From NCBI GenBank assembly GCA_023266715.1, contig JAHFPK010000022.1, positions 1-17,924 on the forward strand: 17,924 bases of DNA, in the 5' to 3' direction. The notes under the pieces are model-generated. The model was given only the letters and a program-made list of their open reading frames with translations, searched no databases and was not told where the DNA came from. Source of the DNA: Hyphomicrobiales bacterium (GTDB lineage: Bacteria; Pseudomonadota; Alphaproteobacteria; Rhizobiales; Aestuariivirgaceae). Below are positions 6,090 to 14,527 of the stretch, piece by piece. Position numbers and translations under genes: made by a program. Positions within the stretch are counted from its first letter, which is position 1. Each line of letters opens with the position of its first letter.

Positions 6090-6932
6090 ATGGTGCTGAT
6101 GGTAAATTCTAGCTTTTTAATGCAGGTTCTGTGGGAACGGGCGGTTCTGAGCCTTGAGGGGGCGGAGGCCGAGACCTTCCTGCATAACCTGGTGACGGCA
6201 GATATTCTGGGGCTGGTCGAGGGACGGGCAAGGTATGCGGCCCTGCTCACGCCGCAGGGGAAAATCCTGTTTGATTTCTTTGTGCTGAAAACGGCTGAGG
6301 GTTATCTTCTGGATTGTTCGGCTTCGCAGCTCCCAGAGCTCAAAAATCGCCTGATGTTTTACCGGCTGCGTGCCAAGGTGACAATTGCGGAGCGCAAGGA
6401 TTTGGAAGTTGGCGTTTCACCAGGCCAACCGCCCGGACTTATGGCCTATGTTGATCCGCGCACGCCTCTTGTTGGATGGCGTATCATCACAGAGAAAGGC
6501 AAACTGCCGGTGGGTTCCGGTTATGAAGTACTGCGCATCACATTGGGCCTTGCTGACTCTGATGGCGATATTGGTACAGGACAACTTTTTCCCCATGAAG
6601 CGAATTTGGATCAGCTCGGTGCTGTGAGTTTTACGAAGGGTTGCTATGTAGGGCAGGAAGTCGTATCGCGCATGGAACACCGCGCCACGGCACGCAGTCG
6701 CATTCTTCCCGTGCAGTTTGATGGCGCAGCGCCGCCACGCGATGCGGCGATCAAAGGTGTTGAGAAAACAGTTGGTTCAGTTTTGTCATCGGCTGAAAAC
6801 ATTGCGCTTGCACTTATTCGATTGGATCGCTTAGGCGAGGCAGAACAGCCGTTGCTGACAGATGGTGTCAGGACTCATGTGCATAAACCAGCGTGGGTGA
6901 ATTATGACGTGCCATCAAAGGATTACGCCTAG
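6090..6932 (+). CDS. ygfZ: YgfZ/GcvT-domain tetrahydrofolate-binding protein
   Basis: A 280-residue YgfZ-family protein (Iba57 in mitochondria), which binds folate and supports assembly or repair of some iron-sulfur enzymes such as MiaB. The diagnostic KGCYVGQE is at residues 183-190, including the conserved Cys185. LTPQGKILFDF (53-63) is the usual N-terminal folate-domain motif. Start choice is uncertain: in-frame ATGs occur at 6090, 6099 and 6120, none with a good Shine-Dalgarno. By analogy with homologues that begin about 14 residues before the LEG motif, 6120 is a serious alternative. It heads the plus-strand operon and diverges from the dihydroorotase-like gene across 35 bp (65 bp if 6120). 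Its TAG overlaps the GTG of tag by one base. Confidence 0.9.
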   Translation: MVLMVNSSFLMQVLWERAVLSLEGAEAETFLHNLVTADILGLVEGRARYAALLTPQGKILFDFFVLKTAEGYLLDCSASQLPELKNRLMFYRLRAKVTIAERKDLEVGVSPGQPPGLMAYVDPRTPLVGWRIITEKGKLPVGSGYEVLRITLGLADSDGDIGTGQLFPHEANLDQLGAVSFTKGCYVGQEVVSRMEHRATARSRILPVQFDGAAPPRDAAIKGVEKTVGSVLSSAENIALALIRLDRLGEAEQPLLTDGVRTHVHKPAWVNYDVPSKDYA

Positions 6933-7519
6933 TGTCTTCCATTCTACATGAAGACGGAATTTGCCGCTGCAAGTGGTGCGGCACTGATCCCGTTTATGTT
7001 GCCTATCACGACACGGAATGGGGTGTGCCGGAATACGATTCACGCGCCCTCTTTGAAAAATTGCAACTTGATGGCTTTCAGGCGGGACTTTCTTGGATCA
7101 CAATTTTGCGCAAGCGTGATGCCTTCCGCAAAGCCTTTGACCATTTCAACCCAGCAAAAATGGCGCGCTACACGCCGGCAAAGCTTGACCGTCTGATGAA
7201 CGACACGGGCATCGTGCGCAACCGCTTGAAGATTGAAGCCAGTGTCAGCAATGCGCAAGCATATTTGGCAGTTCCAGATTTTTCGGCATACCTTTGGAAC
7301 TTCATGGATGGCAGGCCGTTGCAAAACAAGTTGCGCAGCGCGAAAGACATACAGGCCTCAACGCCGCTGGCGGAAAAGATTTCGAAGGACATGAAAAAAC
7401 GGGGCTTTCGTTTTGTTGGCCCCACCATTGTTTATGCTTTCATGCAGGCCTGTGGATTGGTGAATGATCACATGGTTGATTGCCACCGTCATGAGGCGGT
7501 AAAGAAATTGGCGCGGTAA
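6932..7519 (+). CDS. tag: DNA-3-methyladenine glycosylase I
   Basis: A 195-residue TAG glycosylase, which removes 3-methyladenine from alkylated DNA and leaves an abasic site. The zinc-snap ligands are visible with E. coli spacing: Cys13 and His26 near the N-terminus (RCKW ... YHDTEWGVP), His180 and Cys184 near the C-terminus (NDHMVDC). AGLSWITILRKR (51-62) and KKRGFRFVGPTIVYAFMQ (155-172) are strong family blocks. At the position matching E. coli Glu38, this protein has Asp47 (LDGFQAG), which I believe is common in related homologues. It starts with GTG overlapping the ygfZ stop (TAGTG), and the HD gene starts 1 nt after its stop, so translation is coupled. Confidence 0.95.
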   Translation: MSSILHEDGICRCKWCGTDPVYVAYHDTEWGVPEYDSRALFEKLQLDGFQAGLSWITILRKRDAFRKAFDHFNPAKMARYTPAKLDRLMNDTGIVRNRLKIEASVSNAQAYLAVPDFSAYLWNFMDGRPLQNKLRSAKDIQASTPLAEKISKDMKKRGFRFVGPTIVYAFMQACGLVNDHMVDCHRHEAVKKLAR

Positions 7520-7520
7520 T

Positions 7521-8117
7521 ATGGCAAAGGAACTTCGCGCATGGCAACGGATGCTTTCGGGGCGCAGGCTCGATTTGCTTGATCCCTCGCCGCTTGATAT
7601 CGAGATTGAAGACATCGCCCATGGGCTGGCGCGTGTGGCCCGCTGGAATGGCCAGACCAAAGGCGACCATGCCTTCTCGGTGGCGCAGCATTGCGTGCTC
7701 GTCGAGGCCATTGCTTCCCACGTCAACCGGCAATTCGACAAGCAATCACGGCTGATGGCGCTCCTCCATGATGCGCCGGAATATGTGGTGGGCGACATGA
7801 TCTCGCCCTTCAAGGCTGCCCTTGGACTGGACTACAAGTCATTTGAAAACCGCTTGCTCAGCGCCATTCACGTGCGCTTTAGCCTGCCGCCCAAAACCCC
7901 TTCGGAATGTGAAGTTGAAATCAAGCTGGCGGATAAAATGGCGGCCTATCTGGAGGCCACGCAGCTTGCGGGGTTTTCCGTTCCCGAAGCGGAAAAGTTC
8001 TTTGGCCGCCCTAAAGGGCTGAATGGCGAGGGATCGCGAAAATTCCTCCACCTGAAGCCATTGGCGCCCAATGATTCGGCGGCCCTGTTTCTCAAGAAGT
8101 TCAATTTGCTGGTGTAA
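7521..8117 (+). CDS. HD-domain phosphohydrolase (YfbR-like)
   Basis: A 198-residue HD-superfamily protein of the YfbR-like type; E. coli YfbR is a metal-dependent deoxyribonucleoside 5'-monophosphatase. The metal-binding set is visible: His57 in VAQHC, the HD pair His83-Asp84 in LLHDAPEYVVGDM with Glu87 and Asp92, and Asp138 in ADKMAAYLEA. Length is normal for stand-alone HD hydrolases. The activity on a specific nucleotide is inferred. It lies 1 nt after tag, and its TAA overlaps the ATG of the next gene by one base, a near-continuous operon that puts DNA-repair and nucleotide-phosphatase functions together. Confidence 0.88.
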   Translation: MAKELRAWQRMLSGRRLDLLDPSPLDIEIEDIAHGLARVARWNGQTKGDHAFSVAQHCVLVEAIASHVNRQFDKQSRLMALLHDAPEYVVGDMISPFKAALGLDYKSFENRLLSAIHVRFSLPPKTPSECEVEIKLADKMAAYLEATQLAGFSVPEAEKFFGRPKGLNGEGSRKFLHLKPLAPNDSAALFLKKFNLLV

Positions 8118-8623
8118 TGATGATTATTGTCTGCGGTCTCAATGCGGTGCAAGATCTGGTGGATACCCATTCCGTCGGCCGCGTTGTCAGCCTTCTCGGT
8201 CCCGAAACGCCGCATCATAATTTCAGGGGCATTGCGGCTGATCAACATTTGAAGCTGACCTTTCATGACGTTGTGGAAATGATGGACGGGTTTTCAGCGC
8301 CCCGGGCAACGGATGCGGAGAAACTCATTGAATTCATTGAAGACTGGGATAGGGCCAATCCCCTGCTTATCCATTGCTGGGCGGGCATCAGCCGTTCAAC
8401 CGCTTCGGCCTATACTGCCCTTTGCATGCTGCGGCCAAAGGCCGATGAAGAGGAACTGGCCTATGAACTGCGCGCAGCTTCGCCTTCAGCCTCGCCCAAT
8501 CGCCTGATTATTTCCTATACGGATGCGCTTTTGGGCCGCAACGGCCGCATGTCGCGGGCTATTGAAAAAATCGGCCGCGGGGAAAATGCCTTCGAAGGAA
8601 AACCCTTCATTTTGCGGCTGTGA
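8117..8623 (+). CDS. Tyrosine/dual-specificity phosphatase-like protein
   Basis: A 168-residue protein with a cysteine-based phosphatase signature. The CX5R loop is IHCWAGISRS, with His86, Cys87, Arg93 and Ser94 all present, so it should be catalytically competent. An acidic residue that could act as general acid is Asp51 in TFHDV. There is no signal peptide or membrane segment. The natural substrate, whether phosphotyrosine protein or a small phosphoester, cannot be told. The first two codons are both ATG, so the start may be one codon later. It is the last gene of the ygfZ-tag-HD operon, with a one-base overlap to the HD gene. The convergent aminotransferase gene ends just 1 nt beyond its stop. 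Confidence 0.85.
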   Translation: MMIIVCGLNAVQDLVDTHSVGRVVSLLGPETPHHNFRGIAADQHLKLTFHDVVEMMDGFSAPRATDAEKLIEFIEDWDRANPLLIHCWAGISRSTASAYTALCMLRPKADEEELAYELRAASPSASPNRLIISYTDALLGRNGRMSRAIEKIGRGENAFEGKPFILRL

Positions 8624-8624
8624 A

Positions 8625-9482
8625 TTATTTACGATGCGCGTAAGCCCAGTAGAGTTCGCGGGCTTTTGCCGCAATTGGACCGGGCTGCAGGGTGCGCTGT
8701 TCGATGGTCGTCACGGGCGTGACCTTGCTGTAATTCCCGGTTGAGAAAATCTCATCGGCGTCGAGCAGGTCCTGCCAGTTCAAGCTGCACTCGTGCACCT
8801 TGATTCCAGCGCTCGTCAGCAAGGAAATAATCCGCTGGCGGGTTATGCCATTCAGGAAACAGCCGTTGACAGCGGGCGTGAAGGCCTCACCATTTTTTGC
8901 GCACCAGATATTTGCCGTGGTGAGTTCTGCGACATGGCCAAGGGGGTCGAGCATCACGGCGTTGTCGAAGCCCCTGGCCTTTGCATCGCGAATGGCGCGG
9001 GCGGAATTGGGATAGTGGCAGGCGGCCTTTGCATCGGTGGGCGCGTATTCGTTGGAAGGCCTGCGAAAGGGTGAAAGCGTTATGGAAAACGACGTGGGCT
9101 TGGGCAACGGCGCATCATAAACAGACACTGAAAATTTTGTGGATTCGGGGTCAACATCGACAAAGCCGGAAGCTGCCCAATACATGGGGCGCAAATAGAG
9201 CTCGGCGGTTTTCGGAAATTTTGCAATGCCTTCCCGGATGATGGCTTCAATTTCCCTGGCATTCTTCAAAACCTTGAGGTCAAAACTCTTGGCTGAACGC
9301 ACCAGACGCTGACAATGGAGATCGAGATCAGGGGCCACACCTTCAAAGACGCGGCTGCCGTCAAATACGCAGGATCCCAACCAGGGCGCATGGTCCATGG
9401 CACCCATAATAAGCGGATTGCCCTTGTGCCAAGTGCCCTCAAAATAAGTCCAAGCGGTGCCGTTGGTTTCGTTCCAAGCCAT
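8625..9482 (-). CDS. Branched-chain-aminotransferase-like PLP enzyme (fold type IV)
   Basis: A 285-residue class-IV aminotransferase. The family transfers amino groups between branched-chain amino acids and 2-oxoglutarate, but also includes D-amino-acid and amine transaminases. Counting from the chosen ATG, the probable PLP lysine is Lys152 in DAKAACHYPN, Glu186 lies in ELTTANIW, and LNGITRQRII (210-219) is the usual phosphate-cup region. Where most BCATs have GTAAE before xVxPV, this has GNYSKVTPV, so it belongs to a separate clade and strict BCAT specificity is unproven. The frame is open back to GTG at 9539, but ATG at 9480-9482 has AGGA 6 nt upstream. A TAATAT-like -10 lies on the minus strand around 9501-9507, just after the upstream terminator. 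Confidence 0.87.
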   Translation of the reverse strand: MAWNETNGTAWTYFEGTWHKGNPLIMGAMDHAPWLGSCVFDGSRVFEGVAPDLDLHCQRLVRSAKSFDLKVLKNAREIEAIIREGIAKFPKTAELYLRPMYWAASGFVDVDPESTKFSVSVYDAPLPKPTSFSITLSPFRRPSNEYAPTDAKAACHYPNSARAIRDAKARGFDNAVMLDPLGHVAELTTANIWCAKNGEAFTPAVNGCFLNGITRQRIISLLTSAGIKVHECSLNWQDLLDADEIFSTGNYSKVTPVTTIEQRTLQPGPIAAKARELYWAYAHRK

Positions 9483-9514
9483 GACAGGTCCTCTTGCCTC
9501 TATATTAGGCGCAA

Positions 9515-9550
9515 GAAACACAAACAATAAAGGCGCCACCGGGGCGCCTT
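9515..9550 (-). terminator. Intrinsic terminator of the SleB gene
   Basis: On the minus strand, AAGGCGCC and GGCGCCTT form a perfect 8-bp GC-rich stem (9543-9550 with 9530-9537) around a 5-nt loop. A T-rich tail (TATTGTTTGTGTTT, 9529 down to about 9516) follows. It begins 23 nt after the SleB stop. It should separate SleB transcription from the aminotransferase gene. Confidence 0.8.
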
Positions 9551-9573
9551 AGACATGGCACTATGCAAATTGT

Positions 9574-10455
9574 TCACGAGTCGGAATAGAAGATATGGCG
9601 GCCGATCTTCACCAGGCGTTTCATGTTGCCAGCCCATTTCGGGCGCACATAATCGGCATGATAATTTGTGGCGGTGCTCATTATTTGCATGGATTTGGTG
9701 CCGTCCATGGCTTTTTGCGCAATTCTCTTGGAATTGGCCCAGGCGGCCGGCTGCTTCACATCATCAGGCAGGCCATCACAGGCAAAGGAGAACTGACAGG
9801 AATTACGCTGATTGGAACCCTGGTAAACCACGCCGCAAATAGTTTTGGGATAGGCCGGATCCTTGGTGCGGTTCAAAATTACACGGGCAACAGCAAGCTG
9901 GCCAAGTTCTGATTCGGAGCGGGCCTCAAAATAAACGGCACGAGCCAGGCAATTTTCTTCAGCGAGACGAATGCGGCGCTGGGCCACGACGGCCTGCTTT
10001 TCACTGCGCTTCAACTTGAATGATTTTTCAATCTTGGCCGGCGAAGGGGCAAGCGCCAAACGCTTTACCGCCGGAGCCGTAATATCAGACTTGCCGCTGA
10101 GATCAACAGAAGCCGGCGTAATGAAAACTTCGGCATTGGGATCAATATTGACGAAATCGCCCTTGCCAAAGCTCACCACGGTTTGCTTGTGCAAGACATT
10201 CAGGTTCACGATATCAAAATTCTCGCCTTCGGGCAGAAGCGATCCCTTGGCAATAATGTTGGTTACCGGCGAAATGATATTCAGAGTTTGCTCATCGGAA
10301 GACAGGTTATGGGCAACGGCATTCTGGCCCATGTAATTGCCAGCAAAGGCAAAGGCCGCAATCAACATCACGCCGCCAAATACGAAGGGCGCATATTCCT
10401 GGATGATACCACCACTCTCCACACGCATATCGGGATACGCGGGAAAATCACTCAT
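9574..10455 (-). CDS. Membrane-anchored SleB-type cell wall hydrolase
   Basis: A 293-residue protein with one hydrophobic segment near the N-terminus (about residues 21-43, VFGGVMLIAAFAFAGNYMG) followed by a roughly 120-residue linker and a C-terminal Hydrolase_2/SleB domain (about 165-293). This anchors the catalytic domain in the periplasm, where SleB-like enzymes cleave peptidoglycan glycan strands. The domain reads CLARAVYFEARSESELGQ, with the catalytic-type Glu at about 177, then VARVILNRTKDP, CQFSFACDG and the ending GRHIFYSDS. The frame is open to TTG at 10485. ATG at 10455 is chosen as the more ordinary start with AAAGG close upstream, though AGGGG before the TTG leaves that possible. 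A CtrA-like box lies about 165 bp upstream and a strong terminator follows. Confidence 0.9.
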   Translation of the reverse strand: MSDFPAYPDMRVESGGIIQEYAPFVFGGVMLIAAFAFAGNYMGQNAVAHNLSSDEQTLNIISPVTNIIAKGSLLPEGENFDIVNLNVLHKQTVVSFGKGDFVNIDPNAEVFITPASVDLSGKSDITAPAVKRLALAPSPAKIEKSFKLKRSEKQAVVAQRRIRLAEENCLARAVYFEARSESELGQLAVARVILNRTKDPAYPKTICGVVYQGSNQRNSCQFSFACDGLPDDVKQPAAWANSKRIAQKAMDGTKSMQIMSTATNYHADYVRPKWAGNMKRLVKIGRHIFYSDS

Positions 10456-10520
10456 CGGCCTTTGATTCTGGCGTTTTCCCTGCAAATCCCCTAGTCCTGC
10501 TGATGGCTCAGTCGCAATAT

Positions 10521-10539
10521 TGTTTCACTAACGGAAACA
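10521..10539. repeat. Small inverted repeat upstream of the SleB gene
   Basis: TGTTTC (10521-10526) and GAAACA (10534-10539) are perfectly complementary with a 7-nt spacer. The repeat lies about 66 bp upstream of the SleB start, a position compatible with an operator. No regulator is identified, and a 6-bp half-site could occur by chance. Confidence 0.25.
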
Positions 10540-10552
10540 TATACCCTTCGCG

Positions 10553-10632
10553 TTTAGCATAGGTTAACCATGCCAGCAACCAAAACCGCCTCAATGCCGT
10601 CTTTTTTTATGCCCTTTTTAAACAAGGGTTAA
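10553..10632. promoter_or_regulatory. CtrA-like boxes upstream of the SleB gene
   Basis: TTAAACAAGGGTTAA (10618-10632), followed by CC, is an exact TTAA-N7-TTAAC match to the alphaproteobacterial CtrA consensus. A second, weaker TTTA-N7-TTAACC lies at 10553-10568. Both are in the 201-bp gap between the PPDK-like stop and the SleB start, so the only gene they could control in the usual way is the SleB hydrolase. Cell-cycle control of a wall hydrolase would make sense, but binding is inferred. Confidence 0.42.
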
Positions 10633-10656
10633 CCTCTCGAAAGTTCAAAAAATTAT

Positions 10657-13035
<2,379 letters not shown>

Positions 13036-13072
13036 ATTGCAGTGCAGCAAACACGTTGCTGGCGGCGGGGTC

Positions 13073-13088
13073 AAGTGGTCAAATTTTA
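13073..13088. repeat. 16-bp direct repeat, copy 1 (upstream of PPDK-like gene)
   Basis: AAGTGGTCAAATTTTA matches copy 2 at 14325-14340 in 15 of 16 positions, same orientation. It includes the MFS stop codon and ends 37 nt before the PPDK-like ATG. On the minus strand it reads TAAAATTTGACCACTT, containing a TTGACC that could serve as a -35 element. Confidence 0.6.
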
Positions 13089-14300
13089 GGCAGCCTGCAG
13101 TTTTGATGTTTTCCGGCCTATAAGGAGCCAGAAGGCGATACCCATGTTGAGCAAGTTCCAGGCGATGCCATGGAGGAAGGCGGCCCGATAGGAGCCGGTG
13201 AGGTCAAAAATTTCGCCGGACAGCCAGCCGCCGAGCGCCATGCCCAGAACTGTAGCCGTAAACACAAGGCTGATGCGGGTTCCGGCTTCCCTTGCCGGGA
13301 AATGGTCTCTGACAATCAGGGCATAGCTCGGAACAATTCCGCCCTGGGCAAGACCGAAAAGGGCGGAGACAACATAAAGCGAGGCGAGGCCATCGAAGGG
13401 AATGTAAAATAGGAGGGCCAGGCATTGCAGGAAGGAGCCGATGATGAGGGTTCCCACGCCACCGATACGGTCCGCCAGAAATCCGGAAGCCAGCCGGCTC
13501 ACCACACCGAAGCCCAGCATGAGGGAGAGCATTTCAGCGCCGCGCGCCGGGCCGTAACCCAGGTCGCCGCAATAGGCGATGATATGAACCTGGGGCATGG
13601 ACATGGCGACACAACAGGCAAGGCCGGCGAGGATAAGCAGGCCCTGCAGCACGGGCGTTCCATCGGGAGCTTGTTCGCCATTCCGCGCAACGCTGGAGGG
13701 GCTTGGTCTATCCTCCAATGACGTGCGGCGGCGCAGGAACAAGGACAGCGGCAGCATGAGAATGATCGTCAGAATGCCAATGCCCATAAAGGCCGAGCGC
13801 CAACCATAATTTTGAATGCCCCAGGTCAGGATTGGCGGCCAGATCGTGCCGGCCAGGTAATTGCCGCTGGCAACGATTGCGACCGCAATGCCGCGGCGCT
13901 TTTGGAACCAGAGCGAGACATCGGCGACGAGCGGCCCAAAGGTTGTGGCACAGCCGAAGAGGCCAACGAGGCCTGCCTGGGCCGCCACATACGTCCAATA
14001 ATTGGGGGCAAGGCCAGCGGAGATGAAACCTACGCCCAGCATGATCGCACCAATGAACATGGGCACCATGATGCCGAAGCGATCGGCAAGCCTGCCCATC
14101 AGCACGCCGCCAAGGGCAAAGCCGATCATGGTCATGGTATAGGGAAACGAGGCGCCGGAGCGGTCAACGCCGAATTCAACCTGGATGAAGGGCAAGACCA
14201 CAATGCCCGCCCAAAGGCCAATGCCGCCGATGGTGGACAGGGCAAGGGACACGGCAAGGCGGAGCCAGGAATAGCGGCTGTCTTGGATGGCAGAGGTCAT
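13086..14300 (-). CDS. MFS transporter, monocarboxylate-porter-like
   Basis: A 404-residue inner-membrane protein with about 12 hydrophobic segments and a central loop near residues 188-215 (FLRRRTSLEDRPSP...). The loop between helices 2 and 3 is GRLADRFG (69-76), the standard MFS motif A. LWFQKRRGIAVAIVASGNYLAG (130-151) resembles the helix 4-5 region of monocarboxylate/oxalate-formate-type porters, so an organic acid is the likeliest cargo, by inference only. A second motif-A-like stretch, GFLADRIGG, is near 272-280. The ATG has only a weak upstream Shine-Dalgarno-like GAGCGGG. The PPDK-like gene begins 50 bp downstream and a near-identical 16-bp element precedes both genes, which suggests co-regulation or shared origin. 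Confidence 0.88.
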   Translation of the reverse strand: MTSAIQDSRYSWLRLAVSLALSTIGGIGLWAGIVVLPFIQVEFGVDRSGASFPYTMTMIGFALGGVLMGRLADRFGIMVPMFIGAIMLGVGFISAGLAPNYWTYVAAQAGLVGLFGCATTFGPLVADVSLWFQKRRGIAVAIVASGNYLAGTIWPPILTWGIQNYGWRSAFMGIGILTIILMLPLSLFLRRRTSLEDRPSPSSVARNGEQAPDGTPVLQGLLILAGLACCVAMSMPQVHIIAYCGDLGYGPARGAEMLSLMLGFGVVSRLASGFLADRIGGVGTLIIGSFLQCLALLFYIPFDGLASLYVVSALFGLAQGGIVPSYALIVRDHFPAREAGTRISLVFTATVLGMALGGWLSGEIFDLTGSYRAAFLHGIAWNLLNMGIAFWLLIGRKTSKLQAA

Positions 14301-14324
14301 GTGTTTGTGTAGCCCGCTCTTGTG

Positions 14325-14340
14325 AAGTGGTCAAAATTTA
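14325..14340. repeat. 16-bp direct repeat, copy 2 (upstream of MFS gene)
   Basis: AAGTGGTCAAAATTTA differs from copy 1 (13073-13088) at one position. It ends 24 nt before the MFS ATG. On the minus strand TTGACC is followed, 17 nt later, by TACACA, a poor but correctly spaced -10. The two copies flank the MFS gene exactly. Confidence 0.6.
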
Positions 14341-14390
14341 CAAAGCGAGTTTTGGATGTGGGTGATGCGCGCGAGGCGCATGGATTATTT

Positions 14391-14513
14391 TTTTCTTCTC
14401 CCCTTGAGGGAGAAGGTGGACACGCGGAACGCGTGGACGGATGAGGGGTATGCCGGAACGAAGGCCCCCTCATCCGGCGCTTCGCGCCACCTTCCCCCTC
14501 GAGGGGGGAAGGA
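14391..14513. repeat. Composite palindromic intergenic repeat, copy A
   Basis: The element is an inverted pair of units. The left unit has CTTCTCCC-cttga-GGGAGAAG (14395-14415), a CACGCG-gaa-CGCGTG hairpin (14421-14435) and CGGATGAGGGG (14438-14448). The right unit has CCCCTCATCCG (14466-14476, an 11-bp perfect partner), GGCGC-ttc-GCGCC (14476-14488) and CCTTCCCCCTC-GAGGGGGGAAGG (14490-14512). It starts 15 nt beyond the glyS stop and could act as a 3' hairpin for the glyS message. No T-tract follows in that direction. CCCTCATCC/CTTCTCCC repeats of this type are, from memory, common in alphaproteobacterial intergenic DNA. Confidence 0.8.
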
Positions 14514-14527
14514 ATAAATTTCAGGAA

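Noticed and set aside
1604..7519. A dedicated abasic-site repair module formed by SRAP and TAG
   Set aside because: TAG makes abasic sites and SRAP shields them, but the genes are about 4.7 kb apart, in different operons and on opposite strands, so a functional link is not supported by position.
10533..10554. EcfG-type general stress promoter (GGAAC-N16/17-CGTT)
   Set aside because: The fifth base is A rather than C, the spacing is 13, and no gene lies downstream in that direction.
14391..14513. Repeat A as an intrinsic terminator of glyS
   Set aside because: The hairpins are strong, but reading out of glyS they are followed by A residues, not a T-tract, so a standard Rho-independent terminator is not supported.
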